Assembly (NCBI GenBank): GCA_963675135.1
Contig: OY776120.1
Location: forward strand, 21,728,001-21,792,000
Direction of reading: 5' to 3'
Source: Galeopsis tetrahit
Lineage: Eukaryota; Streptophyta; Magnoliopsida; Lamiales; Lamiaceae
Length of the DNA stretch: 64,000 nucleotides
Each line of letters starts with the position of its first letter. The first letter of the stretch is position 1. Both the position numbers and the translations under genes were made by a program. The notes under the pieces are model-generated. The model was not told the origin of the DNA, searched no databases, and worked only from the letters and a program-made list of their open reading frames with translations. Shown one piece after another: positions 48,695 to 59,600 of the stretch.

Positions 48695-50246
48695 TGTTGG
48701 TCCCAAAGTTGAGTTAAGATTGAGTAAGCTAAGAAAGTCTAGAGGGGAGGGGTGAATAGACTTTCAAAAATCTTTCAAAATATCAGAATATGCAATGCGG
48801 AATTTAGTCTTCTTATGTACTGTACTGTGCTTACTCAGCTCAGATCAGTACTTTCAGAATAATATGGGCCTTACTAGTTTATACTCAACTTTTCTTTAGA
48901 TCTTTATCTTTGTAAATTCTTAATGTTCTTAGTTAAACAATTCAAACAAATATCAAACATAAAATGTAAAGAACACAAAATTTATAGTGGTTCGACAAAT
49001 GTCTACATCCACTCTCACAACTCCAGTTGTGAAGTTTTATTAACTCTTCCTCCAGGTATATCTTCGATCTACTAGTAATTTTCCAAGTAACTAGCACACT
49101 TGTTTTACAAAATAGAAACTTAAACTTGAAAAGTAAAACTTCTCTTTGAATAGCCTTTGATTCTTCTCTTCAATTCAGTGGCTCTTCTCTTCTTTAATCT
49201 CCTTCAACTCTGTGAGTTCTTCTTGTGCTCTGTAGACTTAGATTGCTTGTGAATGCTTTAAGATCAGTAGTCTTAGCAGTAGGAGATGACACAGTATTTA
49301 TAGAACTTAGTATGACAGTTAGTAGTTTGTGAACTAACTCTCAACTAACTCTAAAACTGTTTTTGTAACTTCTTCTTGTAACCGACTTTGTAACTTCCTT
49401 CTTATTCCAAGTCAGCATTATCTTCAAATATATCCAGTTACTCTTTAAATAAGCTATCCAAACTTATTCTTCAAATTTACCAAATCAGCACAGTAACTTA
49501 CTTTTCTGATTTTTATTCTTCGGATTTTTACTCTGCTGAACCAGTCAGCACAGTAACTTAAAAACTGTTCAAAACTTCTCTAGATTTCTTCTAAGCTTCT
49601 TCTTCAACTCTTCTTGAAGTCTTCTTAGTCTGAAGTAGTCTTCTGAGTCTTCATTAGTCTTCTGATCTTCTTCTAATCTAGTTCTAATCTACTGTTCTGA
49701 ACTTTACACTGCTGATTACAATAGAATACAACTTTACACATATAAAACCTATCTATACATCAACTGAACTATATACAGATGAGTACAACTAAGTCCTATA
49801 CTATAAGCTGTCTATACAATACAAAACATCAGCTTAGTTCCTAACAGTTCATATATCAGATCAGTAAACAATAAGATCAGTAAACTCATATAAGATCAGT
49901 AACTTACATATAAGATCAGTAAGCATTTAAGATCAGTAAATATATAAGATCAGTAAGTATATAAGATCGGTAAATATATAAGATCAGTAAGTATATAAGA
50001 TCAGTAACTCAGATTTCAAATATCTCATATAAGATCACTAAAATTATTCTTAATATTACTAAATAAGATCAGTAAACTTATTCCAAATAACTCAGTTAAT
50101 ATCAGTAATCTCAATTTAAGTTTCTCATCAAATGACTTAGTTAAGATGACTTAGAACCACATATATTACTAACTTTAAGTTGCTTTTGGCCATCAAAACA
50201 TACTTTCATCAATTAGAACATTGTTTATAGGATTCATATCCCAACA
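48695..50246 (-). repeat. 5' LTR of element D (1552 bp)
   Basis: Same ends as 34987-36599. TATA at 49302-49295 (minus). A 61-bp deletion at about 49048 removes the AGTC/GACT stem and half of the TATACC/GGTATA stem. The AGTGG/CCACT (48986-48990/49009-49013) and CACAAC/GTTGTG (49016-49021/49026-49031) stems remain. Confidence 0.96.
49855..50010 (-). repeat. U3 array of GATCAGTA in the D 5' LTR
   Basis: Same array as at 36211-36365, about ten copies. Confidence 0.8.
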
Positions 50247-51000
50247 AGTGGCATCGCTCGCATGATGTCTACTTATTGGCATTAGGGCACTGTGTCCTGT
50301 ACATCCAGGCTGATGATGTCCCCTTGAGGAAACTCATAAAGGATTATCGTATTAAACCCTGCAAGTGGATTTAATCCGTACGACAACAAGGTTGAGTGGT
50401 ACTACTCAAGGAATTATAGAAATTAATTATTTAAAGAGGTCGGAAGCTTTAATAATTAATGGACCTGCGATATCTTAAACACGGGGAATTATAAAGTCTA
50501 ATAGAAGCCCTGATTCAGTTCGGGATAGGACGGGAGTGCAACATTAATTCTCTAGTGGTATGAATTAATGTTCTCGGGTCAAATTATATGTTCTGGGCTG
50601 AACATAAGAGTATTTGGGCCTGTAAGAAGCCCAAACCCTATACCTTCTAATGGATCCCTAGTCTGGCCCATGAACTTATGGAGATTATAAATAGGAGCCT
50701 CAAAATAGTTTTGAAACCCTAGCACCCACGAAATTGAGAAAACGGCTAGGGTTTCAAGGAGACGAAATAAAGGCAGCCTTCTCCACGTTTGATAGCGCGC
50801 CGCCCACCCGGTGTTCGAACAAGGTTGGGAGACAGACTAGAAGATCCGTAGATTGGAATCAATGCCTTGATCTTCAAAGGTAACAGATCTAAACTATGTT
50901 TTAGATGCATGTTGTTTATGTTTCAATTCGTTTTATACGTTTGGTACCCAACAACGAACCTGGTAACGGACCGCCTTCGCTGGCGTGTTCTAGTAGTGAC

Positions 51001-52273
51001 TTATTCGAAAGAGATGATTATGAACGAGGTGAATCAACTCGATGCTGCTTTGAGACAAGAGATGTTCAATCAACTTGAAACATTCATCCAGAATCAAGTT
51101 GAGTATTCAGAGAAGTGCTTAGTTGATTTTGCTAATGTGTTGGCTACTCAATCAAGGAAACTAGAAAGAGTCTACATGACTAAAATTGAAATTGCAGATG
51201 AGCAAAGAAGAGAGGTGTATGCTCAGTTGCAAGAAGCCAGAAGCCAATTGACTGAAATGGTGGAGCAAAACAGATTATTGAAGTTGACTGCTACTCATTT
51301 TAAGAATGAATTTTCTTTCACTTCTAAAAAGCTCGAGTACACTACTGATCGTCTTGAAAAGCTAAGTCAAGATGGAAGTCATCAGAAGCAGATTGAGAGA
51401 GCAACTGATCTGATGAAACAAGCATTGCAAGAAGAGATGACTCGATTTACTTCTTTATTCACCTTGAAGGTAAGTGATGAAGCCAAAAAGGGGGAAGATA
51501 TGGAAGAAGTTGAAGAGGAACAAACTGGAGTTCAGCAAGAGCAAAGTCGACCTAGAAGAGGAAGACTAGTGAAGGCTCATTTGAAAGAGCAGATAAGTGT
51601 TGAAGACCAGTTAAGACTTGCGAAAGGCAAAGGCAAGATAACTGAAGAGCAAGTTCAGACAAGAAGAGTTAAAAGAAAGCTTGAAATGAAGAAAGAAGCT
51701 TTAGGTCAAATTCTTGCTGATTTAGATGATATTGAGATTCACAAGAAGCGAAAGATTGAAGATGATAAGTATGCTAACAAGAAAGTGTTAGGCAAACATA
51801 TCAAGAAGTTACAAGACAGCAAGGTAGATCCAGACGTGATTGAGGATGCTCTCATTGACAAGTTCATTGATGCTGAACATAATGATATTTGGAAAATTGT
51901 CAAGAAGAAATGGGAGATTGCTCACTGGATAGTTCAAATATATGGCGAGATATCAAATCAAGACGAGTTTTTTGTAAACTTTGAGAAGTTTATGGAAGCT
52001 GAAGACAACGACTTGTGGAATCTGATTATGAGAATTGCTACTGTTGTTGGATACAACATAATTTCTCCAGAATTTCCGAAATGGGAAACTCCTATCCTTG
52101 GATCTGGAAAGAGGATTGACTTCAATGTTATCAAGAAATTTGAAGAACAAGTCTTAGAAGATGAGAAGATTGACAATGAAGATCACATCTCTGAAATTCA
52201 CAGAAGAATCCTCGATGCATTTCAAGTACCAGATAAAGAAGCAGAGACACCCAGTGGAGGAAGTATTGGTTGA
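51001..52273 (+). pseudogene. Element E ORF2, C-terminal part
   Basis: Continues E ORF2 in phase after F. It has a coiled coil (LDAALRQEMFNQLETFIQNQ and IEIADEQRREVYAQLQ), the internal PPT-like tract at 51483-51497, a basic stretch (RPRRGRLVKA, RRVKRKLEMKK), and the C-terminal block WEIAHWIVQIYG...DLWNLIMRIATVVG...PKWETPI, ending in TGA at 52271-52273. No stop in this part. A chance upstream frame inside F (from 50867) fuses to it but is not part of the gene. Confidence 0.88.
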
Positions 52274-52451
52274 AGACTGTAAGTTTTTGTTTACTTTACT
52301 TATTTAATTTTGTTATATTTTGCTAAGTATTTATAATCGATCTGATCTACTCATATGAATGAAATGAACTATTTTGATAAGATAACTACTTAACTGATCT
52401 ATTTACTTAAAATAATTCAAGTAGTTTTGGCTTCATCAAAAAGGGGGAAAT
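52274..52451 (+). promoter_or_regulatory. E 3' untranslated part and polypurine tract
   Basis: Ends TTGGCTTCATC then AAAAAGGGGGAAAT (52438-52451) against the LTR start. Confidence 0.85.
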
Positions 52452-53705
52452 TGTTGGGATATGAATCCTGAGACAAGTCCTAATTGATGAAAAAGTATAG
52501 TTTTGATAAGCCAAAAAGAGAACTTGAATATATTCTAAGTGTTGACTGATCTGTTATGGAAGTCGTCTTATGAGACAAGATCAGACAAGTAAAAAGTAAT
52601 ACTGAAAATAAACTAAGTATAAAAGATACAGTTTACTATAGGATGTTATGATAATTTTGAATTATTGTATAGAAGCTTATGTTTATATTCTTGTAATGAT
52701 GTAAATAGTCTTTAGGATGACTAAGCTGTTTTATAAAGCTTAAAGTAATGTACTAGACTAGATAAGACTAGTTAGGACAGAGACAAGAGAAGACTACAGA
52801 CACAAGAAGACTTGACAAGACAAGACAAGTACTGAAGGAAGCTGAAATATTCTAAGTGTCAAAGACAAGTCAAGTTGAAGATAAGTCATAATTGAAGTTC
52901 GTATCTAGAAGATAAAAATATAAAGTTAGTTATGGAAATAACTAAATAACCGACGAAATCGAAGGATAAGTACAAGAAGCGGTTATAAGAAGTTTATTAA
53001 GATGAAGTTATCAAGAAAGGTTGTTGGATAACAAACTTATCTTGAGATGAGAAGTCTATAAACACATGAAGACATTCAACGTGTGAAGACTACTGATATT
53101 CGAATTACTAAACGCGTACTAAAGAATTCAAAAGCAAGAAAACTCGCAGAGTTCAAAGCAAAGTTTGAAGATTAAAGAAGAAGCCCAGAAAAGACAAGTC
53201 TACGAAGAAGAAGGCTACTGAAGAAAACAGAGAAGTTTTTCTTATTGTTTTAATTTGTATAAGCTTACTAGTTGCTTACCAAATCACTAGTTTTTAGATC
53301 GAAGATATATCTGGTGATATAATCGAAAAGATCGAAGTCTTAGTCTTGGGACTTTAAGCCATAAGAAACTCAAGAAGAGTTAATAAAATTTCACGACTGG
53401 AGTTGTGAGAGTGGATGTAGAAAAGTTGTCGAACCACTATAAATCTTGTGTGATTTACCTTAATGCATTTATTTGTTCATTGTTTGATTAATTGTTAAAA
53501 CTTGAATAAACTAGACAAGTAATTGTTTGCAGAAAAGACGAGTAAAGTTTATATTAGAAGATGAGTATAATCTGTTAAGGGCCTATTAAATCTGATATTC
53601 CGCATTGTTATTCTGATATTTTGAAAGATTTTTTAAAAGTCTATTCACCCCTCCTCTCTACACTTTTACTAGCTTAATCAATCTTAACTCAACTTGGGAC
53701 CAACA
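52452..53705 (+). repeat. 3' LTR of element E (1254 bp)
   Basis: TGTTGGGATATGAATCC...GGGACCAACA. TATA TATAAAC at 53057-53063. Rich in AGACAAG. Hairpin chain at 53297-53438. Confidence 0.94.
53297..53438 (+). other. Conserved hairpin chain in the LTR of E
   Basis: TATATC/GATATA (53306-53311/53316-53321); AAGTC/GACTT (53335-53339/53350-53354); CACGAC/GTTGTG (53392-53397/53402-53407, with one G-U pair); AGTGG/CCACT (53410-53414/53434-53438). The small inner stem of the last is weak here. Confidence 0.63.
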
Positions 53706-54285
53706 TATGTGCTCGCTCGTGAGAATATATAGACAAGATATCGGCGAGCACGTATATATTTGTGATTGTGAAAGATAAGGGATCAAAGTTACTCGAGAAT
53801 GGGCGAGCACGACCACCATTCGTTGGAGATGATCGGGCGATCAGTACTTCCGACGATCACAACTACAAAGCTCTCCGCCAGAGACGAGGATGACCACCAA
53901 AGAGGTGGTTTAACCTCGAAACAACCTCCAAAATGCATTAAATGCAGCTTTCCATCACCTTTATTTGATGGGATCTCAAGGCCAATAGTAGCCCGCCACG
54001 TGTAAAGGCAGGGCAGCTAAAATCCTAGTATATAAGCCCAAAGAGGCACAATGTAAACATAACTTAACCTACTTGCACAAAGACCAATGCAATAATACAA
54101 AGCTTACAAAAGCCATCCAAGCTTCTCCAAGAAACTATCAACGTTTCTTCATCGTGTTCTTCATATATTCATCATCGGATCATCCACCTTGACCCGTTTA
54201 ATCCACGTAAAACCCCCACAATATTATATGATTGTTTAGTGCGTACGAAGTCCACATCCAGATCATCCATTCAAAAGTACGTACA
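53706..54285 (+). repeat. 5' LTR of H, right part only
   Basis: Starts at the E insertion and ends about 54285 (...GTACGTACA). TATATAAG at 54029-54036. Motifs GCGAGCACG and CGATCATC recur. The left part is beyond the nested elements, left of the window. Confidence 0.75.
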
Positions 54286-54704
54286 ATATTTGGCGCTAGA
54301 AGGAGGGGTCCTTTTACGTGTTCTTCATCGAGTTTTGACCGATCATCGAGCGATCAACATTTAAACTCAGTTATTACAGGTTTTAATCGGTAGAAATACC
54401 TTTTTTCAGATCATCTACGTACTTTACTATGATTATTTGCGATATTTAAGTACTTCGTATGGCTAGGAATTTATTTCCCGATCATCGTGTTCTTGAGCAT
54501 TTATTCATTTTCTGGGCATATTTTGGAGTTTGATCTCCAAGAAAAATCTGTAAATGCTTTATTTATTGTTGTTTAGCAAGGTTCGTAGTTGTAATAGCCC
54601 ATTCTTCTGCGAAAGAACTACGATATTGTCTTTTTTTTACGTCGTTGCTAGGTTCTTTTTTATCAAAACTTGTAACCTATCCCCAGTAAAGTTTTTTACC
54701 AGAA
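54286..54704 (+). other. H primer binding site and leader
   Basis: TGGCGCTAGAAGGAGGGG (54291-54308) five bases after the LTR end is the likely PBS; I do not assign the tRNA. The rest is AT-rich leader without a gene. Confidence 0.65.
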
Positions 54705-56665
54705 ATGTCTCATCATTCCAATCAAGAGGAGGTTCTGCCTACCGAACCAAACGTTCCACCGCCGATAGCTCCGACAAATCCGGCGGCCAACATCAATTTG
54801 GGGGCTATCCTAAATGATCCCCAAAGCTTGAGGGATTTCGCAGATTTCCTCAACGAAAAGAGGAGGAAAAATTAGGCCATGGAATTGGAAAAAGCCAAAG
54901 AGTAGGCCAAAGAAAATGCTCGAAAGGCGAAAGCCCATGCCCACCACGATGACGAGGATGAACAGATGTCGTTCTCAGTGACCGATTTACACCGACGTGC
55001 CCACGATAAGTGTAAAGCAAAAGCTTACGAGCGCCCCCACCATAGTCATACCGGGGATTCAAGAGACAGTCTTGACTCAGTGTTTAATCGCATAGGAGAA
55101 AAGGAGCGAGCAACTCCTCGCCCAATGCATTTCAAGGTTGATGCTCGACCAAACAAAGCCGACCACGGACACCACGGCGGAAAGAAAGACCACGGATAAA
55201 GAGTCTCCGCCCTCGACCGCGTTGGGGAAAGGTCGCGTCGACCGGCGAGGAGTTTCCGCAGCCACCAGCCAGAAAGATCTCTCCACCACTCACCGGAGTG
55301 ATCACATCGTAATCGGTATGATCGATCGGTCGAATCCCATAGGAGCCAGCGGGGCAAACACCATGTCCCTCGGCCTCAAACTGCCGAGGAGGGTCAAATT
55401 GCACAATTCTTGGAGACCCAGAAGCTAATGAAGCTCAAGATGGAAAATCATCGAGCAGAAGTGGCTGCCACCGAAAAGGGTAACATCCCACCAGTCACTC
55501 TCCCTGTTTCACCACTGAATGTCATGATCCTTACTGCCCCCATCCAGAAGAAGATCCAAATGCTTGCAATGGCAGTGTACGACGGCGCGTCCGATCCCCG
55601 TGTACACTTGTCAAAATATTCGAACTACATAGCCTCAATTGGGGCAACAGACGCAACGCAATGCCGAAACTTTCCCCTTACCTTGGGGGATCATGCCCAT
55701 TGTTGGTACACAACTCTGGGAGCAGGATCCATCAACTCATTCATCGAACTGGGGCATCAATTTCTAACCTATTACGGGTCGATTGCTGATCGCCCAACAT
55801 CTAAGCAGCGTTTGGCAAACGTCCGCAAACCCTGACCGAGTCAGGAAAAGACTTCATCGAACGTTTTGACAGATTGGTCATCGATGGAGAAGCGGGGAAC
55901 GACGAGACCAAGCTGGTCTCTGCAGTTTCCGGTCTAAGGATAGGTTCTCGCCTATGGGAAGCCATGCATACACTTTTCCCAGAATCTTATGTAGATTTCC
56001 GTAATCGGGCCGGGAACATCATCCAGATGGAAGAGATAATGGATGTTGCTAAGGCTAACGAGCAGCCTGAGACGGTAAAAAAGGTATGGCCACCAAAGAA
56101 AAACTTTACAACTAGGGAGCCGTCCCAGCCAAAAAAGGCAGTAAATCAAGGGGATAACGCCAAACCTGCGAATTTCAAACCATTCAAGGAGGCACCAGAA
56201 ATCACTCACCTGAGGGAAACCCTCACCATCGATCCTAGGGCCATCTTCAACGCGATCAAGGTACAGAACATGCTCCCCCCGGTAAGGGCAATGCACACGA
56301 ACGAGAATAATCTGAACCCGAACAAATTCTGTGATTATCACACTTCTATCGACCACCGGACCAATGGGTGCCGGGATTTAATGAAGAATTTATACAAGCT
56401 GTACATGGAGGGCAAACTCACCCAGTTCATCAAGGCCAAGGAGGGTAATGGCGACCAGCGGGGCAAGAAGCGTCGCGACGACGATGAGGATGACGAGGAT
56501 TTGCGTCAGCAAATCAATCGCCAGCGAACAGTTCCCACAATGCCGAACGGTCCACCAGGCGACATCGATTTTGTGGGTGGCGGTTGTAATGTCATTGAAG
56601 GCCCCCTAGGGGATATCCAATCTGGAAATACTTTATCTGTTCGCCGACAACGGAGTGAGATGTGA
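54705..56665 (+). pseudogene. gag: H gag, decayed
   Basis: ATG 54705. N-terminal Pro/Asn-rich part; charged region; the Retrotrans_gag-type domain at about 55560-55960 (VYDGASDPRVHLSKYSNYI...HCWYTTLGAGSINSF, then RLVIDGEAGNDETK...FPESYVDFRNRAGNI); then a Lys/Pro-rich tail with CDYHTSIDHRTNGCRDL. Stops: TAG 54873 and 54903, TAA 55197, TGA 55299 and 56663. The frame shifts near 55830. Several stops fit C-to-T or G-to-A changes (CAG to TAG, CGA to TGA, TGG to TGA). Confidence 0.88.
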
Positions 56666-59600
56666 GCCCTAAATAATGTGCATCAAGTTTGCGTCGCCAC
56701 AGTCGCAGGTAAGCTCATCTCTCACCAAGTCCTTTTCACGGATGACGACCTAAATGGAGTGGTACAGCCAAACAACGATGCTTTGGTTGTCACCGTAAAA
56801 ATCATGGGAACCGTCGTCCACCGCATGATGGTCGATACCGAGGCATACACCAACATCCTTTTAAAGCACACGTTGGATGCTCTCGGCGGTTATGAAGCAT
56901 ATCTCAAACCATGCAACGATGTCATCGTGGGTTTCGGAGATACCCCCTCCATCCCCATCGGAAAGATAAGGCTAGCGGTCGAACTAGCATCAACCAAAAA
57001 TCCAGAAATGCACACCATACGACACCTCAACTTCATGGTAGTCGACATGCCATCATCTTACAATGCTTTTCTCGGTCGACCTTTCTTTACTGAATTCAAG
57101 GCAGCCGCCTCTACTTATTATTACTGTGTAAAAATTCCGACCCCGAAGGGAGTTATAACCCTAAAGAGCGATCAGGCACGGGCGGGGGAGTGTCTCGTCC
57201 GTTTTGCAAAGCGTCATTCTAAGAATTCTCCCGCTGAGGGAAAGTACATCGAGTGTCATAAAGAAAAAATGCACACAAACTATTTAGAGGGTTTTCGCAA
57301 CAAGTACCAAAGAATCGAAATAGGGGAGTCAATTTAGCAAGTTGACGACCAGCAAATAGAGTTGGACGAGCAAACCCCAATGGATTTGGACGAACACATT
57401 CAAACGGAATTGGATGATCAACTCCTTGAAGCGGTCGACGACCAGGTACCAGATCTAGACATGCCAGATTTGGAACCTAGGCTAGGCTTCGAGCCGGAAA
57501 TTGGGATCGAGGATCCTCGCTGGAAAGAACCCAATGAACGGGCAACTCCAGTGGAGGAACTTGAAACCATCCATCTAGATTTAACTCACCCAGATCTGGA
57601 AGTCTTTATAGGCTCAAATCTGCCAGAACCACTGCGATCAGAAATGATCACCTTTTTAAAGGAGAATATTGGAGCGTTCGCTTGGTCGCACGAAGATATG
57701 GTAGGCATCAACATGAATCATGCCTGACATAGATTGAATATTGATCCCACAAGGAGACCTATCAAGCAAAAACGAAGAAAGTTTGGGCCTGATAAGTATG
57801 CGTCTATGGCGGTCGAAGTTACCAAATTAATCGATAATAAATTGATCCAAACAAACAGGAACTGGTCCCCAGTGGGTAGCAAACCCCGTGCTCGTCCGAA
57901 AAATGAACGGATCATGGCGACTGTGTATAGACTTCACAGATCTAAACGATGCTTGCCCTAAGGACCATTTCCCAATGCCACACATCCATTCTTTGGTGGA
58001 TAGTACGGTGGGGCACGAGATGCTAACTTTTATGGATGCTTTTGCAGGATATCATCAGATAGCGATGCATCCCAACGACCAGAGGCACACAGCTTTCATG
58101 ACGGCGACAGACTTGTACAGCTGGAAACGAATGCCCTTCGGATTAAAAAACGCAGGGACAACATACCAAAGATTGGTAAATAAGATGTTTGATCAACATA
58201 TTGGCGAGATGGTGGAAGTTTATGTCGACGACATAGTCGTTAAAAGTTTGCGAAAAGAAGATCACCTCCATCACCTCACCATGACTTTCGATATCCTCAA
58301 AGAGTACAACATGAAATTAAACTCCAAAAAATGCAGTTTTGGGGTTAGCTCCGGGAAATTTCTAGGGCATATGGTTAGCCAGAGGGGCATCAAGGCGAAT
58401 CCTACCAAAATTCAGGCAATCATTGATATGCAGAGCCCAAGGAATGTGAAAGAAGTCTAGAGATTGACAGGATGCCTAGCATCGCTGAACAGATTTGTTG
58501 CCAGGATGGGCTATCGTTGCAAGCCTTTTTTCGATGCGTTGAAAAAAGGAAGGTTCGAATGGACCGACGAATGTGAAAAAGCTTTCGAGAGCTTGAAGTA
58601 ATATCTATTCGACCCAAAGGTACTATCTAAGCCAGTCCCGGGCGAGAAATTATACCTCTACTTGGCAGCCACTGAGTGTGCGATCAGTTTAGTGCTCGTC
58701 CGAGCAGAGGAGAGCACACATTTACCAATTTACTATGTCTGTCAGTCATTGAGGGATGCCGAGTTGAGATACACCCCAATGGAAAAATTGGTTTACGCTT
58801 CGGTCATGAGCGTGAGAAACCTAAGGCAATACATTTTCGACCACGATGTAGTGGTTCTTACGACATTTCCTCTCCGATAAGCATTACATCGACCAGATAC
58901 CCCTGGAAGATTACTGAAATGGTAAGTAGAGATTGGGCAATTCGGGCTAACCTACTCACCAAGAACGACGATCAAGGGGCAAGTCCTGGTAGAGTTCATC
59001 GTGGAGCTCACTTTCCCAGATAAGGTCAACAAGGAAATCGAACTTCCTTGGACACTATTCGTCGATGGCTCATCGACGAGCACCAAAGCAGGGGCAGGGA
59101 TCGTCCTCACCAGCCCTTCCGGGTAAACTTTTGCTTAGGCAATCGAATTTAAATACAGGGCGACCAACAATGAGACCGAGTAGGAGGCATTGGTCACGGG
59201 AATCAAGTTGGCGATGGCCGTGGGTACCAGAAAACTGAAATCTTTTTCAGACTCTCACCTAGTGGTGTGCCAGATAAATGGCGAGTACGAGGCTCGCGGT
59301 GACCAGATGATAAAATACCAGGAGTTGGTGAAGGAATTACTCGAGAAATTCGATCAGATATACATCGAGCAAATCCCTAGGGAGCAAAATATGCAAGCAC
59401 ATGCTTTAGCTCGACTAGCCACTTCAGAGGGGGAGGTAGTATTTTCAGAAGGTACAATCACAAAAATTTCTTCCCCATCAGTGAATAGAAACCAAGTTAT
59501 GCAAGCTGAAGCGACCAGCGACAAGGAATGGATGGTACCGATCATCAAGTACATCAAGACTGGCAAGCTCCCGGCAGACAAGGTTAAGGCAACCAGACTA

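Larger units (their letters stand above)
34987..50246 (-). mobile_element. Element D: complete copia (Sirevirus-like) retrotransposon
   Basis: Both LTRs (34987-36599 and 48695-50246), PBS, gag, pol, spacer, ORF2 and PPT are present. Perfect target duplication AGTGG lies at 34982-34986 and 50247-50251. Length is 15,260 bp including a 1.64-kb solo LTR in ORF2, so about 13.6 kb alone. LTRs are nearly identical by eye apart from a 61-bp deletion in the 5' LTR. Gag and pol each carry a single evident one-base frameshift; ORF2 has several lesions. Orientation is opposite to E. Confidence 0.97.
34514..50995. mobile_element. Insertion F: unclassified LTR-like element (~1.22 kb without D)
   Basis: Flanked by direct repeats GTGAC (34509-34513 and 50996-51000) in the ORF2 of E. 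F comprises 34514-34986 and 50252-50995, plus one copy of the AGTGG repeat; D lies between. It starts TGTTGGTGTATACTG and ends TTCTAGTA. It has no terminal inverted repeat and no coding capacity. A TATAAATA at 50686-50693, followed by a GC-richer transcribed-looking part, resembles U3-R of an LTR on the plus strand. CCCAACA occurs at about 50948-50954, 41 bp before the end. It could be a degenerate solo LTR or a short non-autonomous retroelement. Confidence 0.7.
31375..53705 (+). mobile_element. Element E: copia (Sirevirus-like), 3' part, twice interrupted
   Basis: E resumes at 31375 after G, runs to 34513, is interrupted by F (34514-50995), resumes at 50996-51000 (target duplication) and ends with its 3' LTR at 53705. 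Only the post-pol spacer, ORF2, PPT and LTR are in the window. Beyond the LTR, TATGT (53706-53710) is the expected target duplication in the 5' LTR of gypsy element H. It is most like B in spacer, ORF2 and GACAAG-rich LTR. Confidence 0.9.

Noticed and set aside
50948..50954. CCCAACA as the 3' end of an LTR in F
   Set aside because: The target repeat GTGAC lies 41 bp further on, so the inserted piece does not end here.
50867..51000. Start of the 468-codon frame inside insertion F
   Set aside because: The first 45 codons are F sequence, followed by the target repeat; the gene is E ORF2, whose true start is at 32082.
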